A stretch of 64,000 nt of DNA from CAUZIZ01 sp965218775 (GTDB lineage: Bacteria; Acidobacteriota; UBA6911; RPQK01; JAJDTT01): assembly GCA_965218775.1 (NCBI GenBank), contig CBDCLS010000003.1, positions 62,001 through 126,000 of the forward strand, in the 5' to 3' direction. Below the pieces are notes generated by a model, which was not told the origin of the DNA, searched no databases, and saw only the letters and a program-made list of their open reading frames with translations. Numbering within the stretch: the first letter of the stretch is position 1; each line of letters starts with the position of its first letter. Positions 25,442-32,914 of the stretch are shown one piece after another. The position numbers and the translations under genes were made by a program.

Positions 25442-26731
25442 ATGAAACCCATTCCCAGAAGACGATTCCTTACCAGATCCATCGGCGCGGCCACCCTCGG
25501 CAGCGCCGCTATCCGCAGGGTTTCGGCGTCCCCCGGAGATAGAATTGGGGTAGCCGCAATTGGGGTCAACGGCATGGGACACGGTCATCTGCGAAATTTG
25601 GCAAAGCGCTCAGACGTCCGGATAGTGAGCCTCTGCGACGTCGATGAGAGCGTCCTGGCCAGAGGAGTAGAGACCGTCGCCCAATCCCACCACGAAAAGC
25701 CCAAGCTGGTGGCCGACTTCCGGGAAGTTCTACAGGATTCGGCGGTGGACGCCCTGGTGATCGCTACCCCGCATCACTGGCACTGTCCGATCGCCTTACC
25801 GGCTCTCGAGGCGGGCAAGGATTGCTATGTGGAAAAACCGGCCAGTCACGTCTTCCAGGAAGGCAGGGCGCTGGTCGAGGCGGCGCGCAAGCACAACCGG
25901 TTGGTGCAGCATGGGACACAGATGCGTAATACCGAGGTGACCTTTCTGGCGGGCGAGGTGTTGGAGTCTGGAATCCTGGGCGAGATCAAGATGACCAAGG
26001 CCTGGAACGTCCAAAGGGGCCATGGTATGGAGCCCAAGCCGGATGCCCCTGTTCCAGCCGGAGTAGACTACGACATGTGGCTGGGGCCGGCCCCCAAACG
26101 TCCTTTCAACCCCAATCGATTCCACCGGACCTGGCGCCTCTACCGGGACTACGGCAACGGGGACATGGGCGACGACGGAGCCCACGACCTTGATATGGCA
26201 AGGTGGGCCCTGGGAGTCACTACACACCCGGTGCGCATCACTGTGCATGGAAGCACGATCGACCTGCAAGGAGAACGCGAGTACCCCGACAACATGGTAC
26301 AGGCATTTCAGTATGCCGAGGGAAAGGTGCTGCTCTACGAGGATCGACTCTGGACACCGTACGGAATGCATGGATTCGACAATGGCAACGCCTTCTATGG
26401 CACCGAGGGCTACATGATCTTCTCGCGCCGCGGGTATTTCCAGGTGTTTCTAGGTAAGAAGGCCGAGAAGGGGCCGGGGCGCAGCGGCAGGGACATCCGC
26501 CAGAATTCGGAAGCGAACCTGGCCCATTTCCTGGAGTGCGTTCGGAGCCGGAAGCCGACCAACGCCGACGCCGAGGTGGCCCATCTGACTTGTGGTCTGA
26601 TCCATCTGGGCGAGATCGCCTTCCGGCTCAAGCGGGTCATGGAATTCGATCCGGATCGGGAGGTCTTTCGCAACGATCCAGAGGGCAATAAGATGTTGAC
26701 GAAGCATTACCGAGCTCCCTGGAGCGTCTGA
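25442..26731 (+). CDS. Tat-exported Gfo/Idh/MocA-family oxidoreductase (4)
   Basis: 429 residues with GGGAGA upstream. Leader PRRRFLTRSIGAATLGSAA; Rossmann motif GVAAIGVNGMGHGHLR near residue 38; LCDVDESV; DALVIATPHHWHC near 107; EKP motif CYVEKPASHV near 130. The C-terminal domain contains HGTQMRNTEVTF, YDMWLGPAPKRPFNPNRFH and GDMGDDGAHDLDMARWALGV, the layout of exported sugar-oxidising members. Downstream partner of the gene ending at 25415. Substrate unknown; a glycoside or inositol is likely for the family. Confidence 0.91.
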   Translation: MKPIPRRRFLTRSIGAATLGSAAIRRVSASPGDRIGVAAIGVNGMGHGHLRNLAKRSDVRIVSLCDVDESVLARGVETVAQSHHEKPKLVADFREVLQDSAVDALVIATPHHWHCPIALPALEAGKDCYVEKPASHVFQEGRALVEAARKHNRLVQHGTQMRNTEVTFLAGEVLESGILGEIKMTKAWNVQRGHGMEPKPDAPVPAGVDYDMWLGPAPKRPFNPNRFHRTWRLYRDYGNGDMGDDGAHDLDMARWALGVTTHPVRITVHGSTIDLQGEREYPDNMVQAFQYAEGKVLLYEDRLWTPYGMHGFDNGNAFYGTEGYMIFSRRGYFQVFLGKKAEKGPGRSGRDIRQNSEANLAHFLECVRSRKPTNADAEVAHLTCGLIHLGEIAFRLKRVMEFDPDREVFRNDPEGNKMLTKHYRAPWSV

Positions 26732-26860
26732 AGTTTGATCAGAACGCATCCGTCAGAGGAAGAAGAGCCCTCAGAAACCCAACTGCCGCGCTTTTTCGGA
26801 GACCTTTCTTGGATTCCACGGGTCAAGATAAGAAGCCTTGTGTGCGGCTGAAGAACTTCG

Positions 26861-26884
26861 GCCTGGAGCCCAAAGCTACGTCCG
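26861..26884 (+). repeat. family A-associated 24-bp repeat
   Basis: GCCTGGAGCCCAAAGCTACG followed by TCCG, identical to 1481-1504 except for one base. It lies in the short spacer between convergent genes ending at 26731 and 26947. Confidence 0.6.
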
Positions 26885-26946
26885 ATCAGTATTCAACCCG
26901 GCCGTCTTCATTTACCCTTTCAACGGGGCGGACTCCCCTCTCTGGT

Positions 26947-28167
26947 TCATTTCCACTCCAGTTCCAGAAAACGGAAGGGCACTTCTCCCGTGGCGATGTA
27001 GCCATGCTTGACGTGGCGCGGAGCAAAGATAAGATCACCCGTACCCACTTCCTTCTCCACTTCTCCAATCTCGAAGTCGGCGCTTCCGGCCAGAACGAAG
27101 AATGCCTGCTCTCGATCGTCATGGGCGTGAAGCGGCTTCCTCTCTCCCGGCTCGAACTCCACCAGAGCCAGGATCGCCGCTTCCGAGTTCTTGCGGGAAT
27201 CGTAGGGGCGCATGGCGGAGTCCACGGGATATAGAAAGAGACTCTGGGTGAAGCGACCCCACCCGGGTAGACGGCGGCGGGGCTTGAGACGCTCTGAGAC
27301 CAGGACTCCCACCGGCCGAGCCAGTGCCACATCCAGAGCCGTCCCCTCCACATCCAGGGAGGCCTGAAGGCCAGCACGCCACGAATCCTGCCAGGTCAGT
27401 TCCGCCGTGTTGATTCCCCTGTAACGGGAAAATTCCAGGCGCAGGACCCCAGGATTCGAGGCGTGGCCGTTTGCGACGAAGAGATCCCCCCCAGGGCTGA
27501 AGGCCAGCCCCCGGGGTGCTTTGAGCTGAGGCATCCGTATCTCGCCGCTGGAGACGAGTTGATCTCCATGGGGTCGCAGCCGCAGGATTCGCTGGTTGGC
27601 GAGGTCTCCCAGAAACACTTCCCTCCAGGGGCTCACGGCCGCCGAGACCAGATCGCTTCCTGGGAAGGAAAAGACCGTTTGCAATCCTCTCTCATCGCCG
27701 GACGCTCTTGCCGAGCCAGGCAGCAGCCACACCTGCCCGCCCCCGACTCCGAAGACCCGTTCTTCCAGAACGAAGATGTCGGCGTAGACCTGACCTCCAC
27801 GCTGCCACCTCCCCACATAGGGCGAAGGCTTCTCCAGCACCTTGCCTCGGGGGTCGCCGGGATGCCCCAGGTTGCCATCATAGCCGACGAGTCGGCCACT
27901 GCTGAAGTCGTAGAGAATGCGCCCCTTCTCCGCTCGCTCCTGGTCATAGCAGCGGATGACGTTACCCCGCTCCACCTTGATGCGCTGGATCGGGAAGAGG
28001 CCGGGGAACGTCTCTGTCCCATAGGAGGCCTCCTGCTCGATCTCGCCGGCTTCGACCCGATACTGTCGAATCTCGTCAGTTCCCACCAGGACGAAGAGAG
28101 TCCCGGCGGCCTGGAGTGGAACCAGGGCGAGAGTGCTCAGAACCGGGAGAACCAGTAGTAGGCGCAT
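26947..28167 (-). CDS. secreted beta-propeller protein with C-terminal cupin
   Basis: 406 residues; AAGGAG before the ATG at 28167. Signal peptide (LLLVLPVLSTLALVPLQAAG). Residues about 25-280 look like an NHL/SMP-30-type propeller, with FPGSDLVSAAVSPWREVFLGD and APRGLAFSPGGDLFVANG blades. Residues about 310-406 are a cupin_2: ALVEFEPGERKPLHAHDDRE, then FFVLAGSADFEIGE, GDLIFAPRHVKHGY and PFRFLELEW, with the metal-site histidines HAH and HVKH present. A propeller joined to a cupin is an uncommon pairing. Possibly an exported sensor or isomerase of sugar compounds; function not assigned. Confidence 0.75.
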   Translation of the reverse strand: MRLLLVLPVLSTLALVPLQAAGTLFVLVGTDEIRQYRVEAGEIEQEASYGTETFPGLFPIQRIKVERGNVIRCYDQERAEKGRILYDFSSGRLVGYDGNLGHPGDPRGKVLEKPSPYVGRWQRGGQVYADIFVLEERVFGVGGGQVWLLPGSARASGDERGLQTVFSFPGSDLVSAAVSPWREVFLGDLANQRILRLRPHGDQLVSSGEIRMPQLKAPRGLAFSPGGDLFVANGHASNPGVLRLEFSRYRGINTAELTWQDSWRAGLQASLDVEGTALDVALARPVGVLVSERLKPRRRLPGWGRFTQSLFLYPVDSAMRPYDSRKNSEAAILALVEFEPGERKPLHAHDDREQAFFVLAGSADFEIGEVEKEVGTGDLIFAPRHVKHGYIATGEVPFRFLELEWK

Positions 28168-28390
28168 TGTCTTGCTCCTTTCCTAGACGCGCTTCCAATC
28201 GACATCAACATACACCTCCTGGCGCCGGGCGGATAGATCCCTCCGATGTGAAGCGCGGCACCATGTCCCGATGTTGTTTGCTCGAAGAGATGGGGCACCT
28301 CTGACCTGGTTCCTGAAGCGTTGTAGAGTTCATGTGATCCCGACTCTGATGGATCAGAGCCCGTAGAGCTCTTCTCACGGGTGATCTGCC

Positions 28391-30016
28391 TCAGCGGTCG
28401 ACGAACTGAAAGGCATACAACTTGCAGTCCCTGAGCTTGAAGTGGAGTCTGACGGGCTGGTTGGCCAGCCCGGAGACGTCACTCTTGCCCCTCCAGGACA
28501 CGGTGAAGCGAACGCTGTTGCCATTGAGCTCATCTGCTTCGGCCAGGGTATAGCCGGGGATCGGCTTCCCTGCAGCGTCCTGGATCTCCAGCGCGGCCAC
28601 TCCCCCGGCGCTGGTGTCCAGGTTCAGCTCGAGCTCCCTGCCGTCGAAGATCAGCGGAGGCGTCCTCAGCCAACCGCCTCGGTAGGAGGCGTCCGCCGAA
28701 ACGAAGCCATCCAGCCGCAGGATGGCCCGGGAGAGGGCCGACTCGGGCTGCTTCGCTTGAGGGTCGAGCCCCCCGTTGTGGTCCCAGTTGGCGCCCACAG
28801 TATAGATCCAGAGCTCGTCCCCCATGCGGATGGGTCTAGGAAGGGCCCATACCCACCTGGAGCCGAAGCTTCCACTGGGGGCCAGACGCAGAAAAGGACC
28901 TCGATGTCCTACCCGCTGAAAATTGCGTCCATCCCGGCTGACTGCCAGCTTCACATCGGCCGTCGCCGGCCAGTTTCTCTCCACGGCTCGCCAGTGGTAG
29001 TAGACGGGAAGCATGGAGATGTAGACGTCCTGAGCTTCGGTATACCTGAAGACGCAGGGTCCGTAGAAATCCAGGGGCAGGGCACCTACCACGGTCCAGC
29101 CCTTGCCGTAGACCGTCTCGACCTGCTCGGCTTTCTCCGGCGCGGTCGAGACCGGAGAATGAGGCAGGAAACGGCTAAGGGCCGCCAGATCTAGCGCATC
29201 TGGTTTCAGGGCCAGGGTCAGGTTTTCCCAGTGAAGCATGTCGTCGGACTCGTTGTACCCTACCATTCGAGGCGGCAGCTCCCGGCTGTAGCCGACGTAG
29301 CGCCCGATCCTGGGATCCCAGAACCAGGTGGGTTGGGTATCGGCCGCCCTCAGTCCGGTGGGGACGGTGTCGTAGAGATTCCAGCGCAGGCCGTCCGCTG
29401 AGTACCAGATCCGATTTCGAGCTCCGTCCTTCGTGTACAGCTTTGACCAGGATTTGTAGCGTTCCCCGGGGGGACACTCGGGATTCTCATCGAGGAATAC
29501 GGATCCGCCGCCCACTTTCATGCGGGAAAAATCCGTGGGCATGACCAGGTTATTCTCCTTGGAACCGTCCTTCTCCACCAGTCCCAGGAGCGGCTTGCGA
29601 AAGTGGATGCCGTCGTCAGACTCGGCGTAAGCCACCGCCCATTTGCTGTAGAGGGCTCCCAGAGAGTCCCGACCGGCGCCGGGTCGGCCGGGCCCGAGGA
29701 GGACACTGTACCAGACCCGGACGCGAGGACCGTCCGGGCCCTCCTCCCTGAGAACGCTGGAGTAGAACTCGACGTAGCCGTCCTTCTCCCAGGGCTGATC
29801 CGCAACGATCAGCTTCTCTCCGGTCTGGTAGGGAGGGTTCATCGTGAGGCTCACTCCCTCGCTGGATTCGATGAATCTGTGGTCGACGAAGAGTTGCTTC
29901 TTTGTTCCGATGTTCAGGGGAGCCTGTGACGCTGCTGCGCCCGGACTCGCATAGGCGAGCAGCGCAACGGCCACCGCCATAAGGGTCTGATAGTGAGAAC
30001 GACTCCCGACTTTCAC
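28391..30016 (-). CDS. secreted five-bladed beta-propeller, glycoside hydrolase-like protein (paralogue 2)
   Basis: 541 residues if the GTG at 30016 is the start; a GTG at 30058 and an ATG at 29980 are alternatives and none has a strong ribosome site. Signal peptide LMAVAVALLAYASPGAAA, then IGTKKQLFVDHRFIES, AESDDGIHFRKPL, WYSADGLRWNLYD and PTWFWDPRIGRYVGYSREL as blade motifs. The tail QPVRLHFKLRDCKLYAFQF matches that of the protein at 6306-7883. Divergence between the two is considerable, so they are old paralogues. Probably acts on polysaccharide or glycoside outside the cytoplasm together with the symporter encoded next to it on the same strand. Confidence 0.7.
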   Translation of the reverse strand: MKVGSRSHYQTLMAVAVALLAYASPGAAASQAPLNIGTKKQLFVDHRFIESSEGVSLTMNPPYQTGEKLIVADQPWEKDGYVEFYSSVLREEGPDGPRVRVWYSVLLGPGRPGAGRDSLGALYSKWAVAYAESDDGIHFRKPLLGLVEKDGSKENNLVMPTDFSRMKVGGGSVFLDENPECPPGERYKSWSKLYTKDGARNRIWYSADGLRWNLYDTVPTGLRAADTQPTWFWDPRIGRYVGYSRELPPRMVGYNESDDMLHWENLTLALKPDALDLAALSRFLPHSPVSTAPEKAEQVETVYGKGWTVVGALPLDFYGPCVFRYTEAQDVYISMLPVYYHWRAVERNWPATADVKLAVSRDGRNFQRVGHRGPFLRLAPSGSFGSRWVWALPRPIRMGDELWIYTVGANWDHNGGLDPQAKQPESALSRAILRLDGFVSADASYRGGWLRTPPLIFDGRELELNLDTSAGGVAALEIQDAAGKPIPGYTLAEADELNGNSVRFTVSWRGKSDVSGLANQPVRLHFKLRDCKLYAFQFVDR

Positions 30017-30170
30017 TATTCGGCGATAAACACAGCAGGGACAAGAGGCGTGCACCACCGTGGTGCGGGAACCCTACCGCCACCGACCCAGAATGATAAG
30101 TACTACGATAAAGCAGAGACGACCCGGACGAAAGGCTCGACCGGCAGAAATACTCTTAACGTTCGATTGA

Positions 30171-31649
30171 TCAGAGATTCGACAGTCGGTCAATCTTCTC
30201 TCCTCCGCCTTCTGGACCTGTAAGGTCCCCCTGGCGGGACCAGAACCGGGCTACCGCGGCATAGGTCAACAACGAACAAAAAACCGCGGGAAATACCCGG
30301 TGAACGATCCCTGACAGCGGAACGAATTGCCAACAGCAAAGGCAGATGATTCCAGCTGCAAACGAGGCCAACACCGCTCGACCGTCACCCCGCTTCCAGT
30401 AGAGCCCCAGGACGATGGCAGGCAGAAAGCAAGCGGCATAGAGACTGCCGGAGAAGGAGGTGATGGTAACCACGGTACCCGGAGGATCCAGAGCGATCAG
30501 TGCCGCCAGAACTGCGAAAACCGAAACGTAGACGCGGGTCGCTCCAATCGCACTCTCCTCGGATCTGTTCCTGTGCCAGAGCCCGACCAGATCCCTCTCG
30601 CAGGTTGATGCCATCACCAACAGGACACTGTCCAGAGATGACATGGCGGCGGAGACCATTGCCAACACCAACAGGGCGCTCACGATCGGACCGAAGACTG
30701 CTCCACTGGCGAGCAGAGCCGGCACCACGTGATCGGTGTCGGGCAACTCGCTGGGCAGAATGTTTCTGGCGTAGAGACCTACCGGGACCAATAAGCTGAA
30801 AACCAGCAGAAAGGCCAGAGTCGAGATCAAGCCCCCTCGACGTGCCTGCTTGGCATCGGTCAAGGCATAAAATCGAGAGAGCTGGCGGGGTTCCACTACG
30901 AACTTGATGGTGGTAGCGAACAGGATTCCCAAGAGCATCGGAAGCGGCATGGCAGCATCCCAGCGGAACAGCCTGGGACCGTGGACTCCCTCCTTGACCT
31001 GGTAGATGGACTGGAGTCCGCCTGCGGCCTGAGTCGTGCCCCAGAACAGAAGGACAGCGGCAACGATCATGATGACTCCCTGCACCACATCCGTCTGCAC
31101 CACCGAGTGGAAGCCTCCCACCGCCGTGTAGGCGACTACGATCACCAGAACGATGAAGATGGCGTGCCAATAGGAAACGTCGAGAAATGCTTCTAGAAGA
31201 TTCCCTATTCCCTTGAACACCGCGGTGGTGTAAATGAAGCTGGAAAGCAGGACAATCAGCGCGGCCACGATCCGTGCCGGCTGGCTCGCAAAACGGAATC
31301 CGATGAAGTCAGGAATCGTAAGCGACCCCAGGGATTCGGTCTGTTCGCGCAGCCGTGGAGCAATCCACACCCAGGAGATGAAGCTGAAACCGACGGCAAA
31401 CGGCACCAGCAACAGCCAAGCAAGACCGTAGTCATAGCCCTGGCCCGAGAAGCCCACAAAACTGTTGGTGCTGGCGTAGGTGGCAAAGAAGGAGATCCCG
31501 ACCGTCGCCCCTCCAATAGACCTTCCTCCTACGAAATAATCGGTCAGGCTCCGGGTCTGTCGATTCCCCGCCCAGGCGTGATAGACCATCAGAGCGGTGT
31601 AGAGGAGGAGAGCGAGCAGCTCCAGGGAGTGGCTTTGAATCCAAGTCAT
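30171..31649 (-). CDS. sodium:solute symporter (SSS family)
   Basis: 492 residues from the ATG at 31649; the upstream frame runs into a family B repeat and is not real. About 13 hydrophobic helices. Family signatures: TDYFVGGRSIGG near residue 34, SFFATYASTNSFVGFSGQGYDYG near 52, VGGFHSVVQTDVVQGVIMIVAA near 180, and AMVSAAMSSLDSVLLVMAST near 345. Inner-membrane transporter using Na+ (or H+) to import sugars, sialic acid, inositol or similar. Placed upstream of the propeller glycosidase-like gene on the same strand, it may import the product of that protein. Confidence 0.9.
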   Translation of the reverse strand: MTWIQSHSLELLALLLYTALMVYHAWAGNRQTRSLTDYFVGGRSIGGATVGISFFATYASTNSFVGFSGQGYDYGLAWLLLVPFAVGFSFISWVWIAPRLREQTESLGSLTIPDFIGFRFASQPARIVAALIVLLSSFIYTTAVFKGIGNLLEAFLDVSYWHAIFIVLVIVVAYTAVGGFHSVVQTDVVQGVIMIVAAVLLFWGTTQAAGGLQSIYQVKEGVHGPRLFRWDAAMPLPMLLGILFATTIKFVVEPRQLSRFYALTDAKQARRGGLISTLAFLLVFSLLVPVGLYARNILPSELPDTDHVVPALLASGAVFGPIVSALLVLAMVSAAMSSLDSVLLVMASTCERDLVGLWHRNRSEESAIGATRVYVSVFAVLAALIALDPPGTVVTITSFSGSLYAACFLPAIVLGLYWKRGDGRAVLASFAAGIICLCCWQFVPLSGIVHRVFPAVFCSLLTYAAVARFWSRQGDLTGPEGGGEKIDRLSNL

Positions 31650-31667
31650 GGGAGAAGAAGCTCCGAA

Positions 31668-31782
31668 CTCCAAGATACAAGATACAAACAAATCTCAAAT
31701 TCCAAGCACGAAATCCCAAAACGGACCCTTTGGAGCTTGAGATTTGGAATGTGCTTGTATCTTGTATCTTGGGATTTGAGAC
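31668..31782. repeat. dispersed repeat, family B (copy 2, long inverted form)
   Basis: Left arm 31670-31709 (CCAAGATACAAGATACAAAC and onward to TTCCAAGCAC) pairs with right arm 31735-31772 (GAGATTTGGAATGTGCTTGT onward to ATCTTGG). A stem of over 30 bp with a short loop would form in RNA or single-stranded DNA. Confidence 0.8.
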
Positions 31783-31812
31783 CAATTCGCCGGAAATTCC
31801 CGGAAAATCAGG

Positions 31813-31843
31813 TTGATGTTAGCAGCTTATTCTATGCTAGAAT
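31813..31843 (+). promoter_or_regulatory. candidate sigma-70-type promoter for the ABC operon
   Basis: TTGATG at 31813-31818 and TAGAAT at 31838-31843, spacing 19 nt. It would give a transcript with an unusually long leader of about 210 nt. Position and hexamers are seen; activity is inferred. Confidence 0.3.
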
Positions 31844-32062
31844 ACCCGTTTCGAGCGGGACACTTCCCCGCCAAGCTTTGCAGAGGTAGAGGGATGGCTG
31901 GCAGGTGACTTGGACTCATCTTTTCACGCCCGTGAGGCCGCCGCGTAGCAATGCTAGCCGGCTGAGTTCCCCTGAAGCTAGAGCATGACCCAGGTAAAGG
32001 AAGGCTGCCAATCGCTAGGTTCGGTTTGCCGAAGGAATTGCTTTTTCGAGTGAGGTTCGCTA

Positions 32063-32914
32063 ATGGAAAATACTTCAATGGAAGATGCGTCGATGGAAAC
32101 TGCGTCGCGAGTAATGATCGAGGCACAGGGCATCAGTAAGTACTACGGTCCATTCGTGGCCGTTGAAGACATCTCCTTCTCCATACCGGAAGGACAGATC
32201 GTGGCCTTTCTGGGACCCAACGGAGCCGGCAAGTCAACCACGATGAAAATCCTGACGGGTTTTCTCGCAGCCAGCCAGGGAAAGGCCTTGATTGGGGGGC
32301 GGGACATCCACGAGGATCGCCTCGAGGCATCCAGAACCCTGGGCTATCTCCCGGAGAACGGCCCCCTCTACCTGGAGATGACGCCCAAGGAGTTGCTCGA
32401 GTTCTTCGGGGAGGCAAGGGGGCTGGAAGGGTCGGACTTGAAGCAGAGAATCGACTTCGTCGGCGAACAGTACTCGCTGGAAGATGTCATGGAAAAACCC
32501 ATCGGGAAGTTATCCAAAGGGTATCGTCAGCGCGTGGGATTGGCACAGGCAATGATGCACGATCCCGACGTGTTGATCATGGACGAGCCAACTGCTGGGT
32601 TGGACCCCAACCAGATCCGTGACTTCAGGTACAGTATCCAGGAACTGGGGAAGAAGAAGACGATCCTGATCTCGACTCATATTCTGCAAGAAGTGGACGC
32701 GGTAGCCGACCGGGTGCTGTTCATTCATGACGGACGCCTGATCTATGACGGCACATCCGAAGACCTCAAGGAAAACGATTCCTTGGAGGAACCCTTTCAC
32801 CGAATGACCCAGCAGGAAGCGCCGCCGACAGACGAGCCGCCGGAAGAGCCGGCGACAGTGGAACCTCCGGCGGAGACCGCGGTGAAAACAGACGGAGACG
32901 ACCATGAGGGATAA
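32063..32914 (+). CDS. ABC transporter ATP-binding protein (GldA-like)
   Basis: 283 residues. Nucleotide-binding domain: GPNGAGKST near residue 53 (Walker A), LSKGYRQRVGLAQA near 152 (signature), VLIMDEPTAGLD near 172 (Walker B) and STHILQEV near 210 (switch His). The last 40 residues are a Pro/Glu-rich tail. The sequence is closest to the GldA/CcmA/NatA type that works with ABC-2 permeases. Several in-frame ATGs open the gene, and the first is used provisionally. The stop overlaps the start of the next gene by 11 nt, so the products are translationally coupled and likely form one complex. Confidence 0.92.
   Translation: MENTSMEDASMETASRVMIEAQGISKYYGPFVAVEDISFSIPEGQIVAFLGPNGAGKSTTMKILTGFLAASQGKALIGGRDIHEDRLEASRTLGYLPENGPLYLEMTPKELLEFFGEARGLEGSDLKQRIDFVGEQYSLEDVMEKPIGKLSKGYRQRVGLAQAMMHDPDVLIMDEPTAGLDPNQIRDFRYSIQELGKKKTILISTHILQEVDAVADRVLFIHDGRLIYDGTSEDLKENDSLEEPFHRMTQQEAPPTDEPPEEPATVEPPAETAVKTDGDDHEG

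Larger units (their letters stand above)
31650..32062. other. 413-nt divergent region: repeat, promoter candidate and long leader
   Basis: Carries a family B repeat with inverted arms (31668-31782), a promoter-like pair (31813-31843) and about 210 nt of untranslated leader before the ABC ATPase. The leader has small stems such as TTCGG-TTTG-CCGAA and GCGGG...CCCGC but no riboswitch consensus that I recognise. Confidence 0.45.

Noticed and set aside
28442..29194. Plus-strand open frame of 250 codons
   Set aside because: Antisense to propeller paralogue 2; composition effect of high GC.
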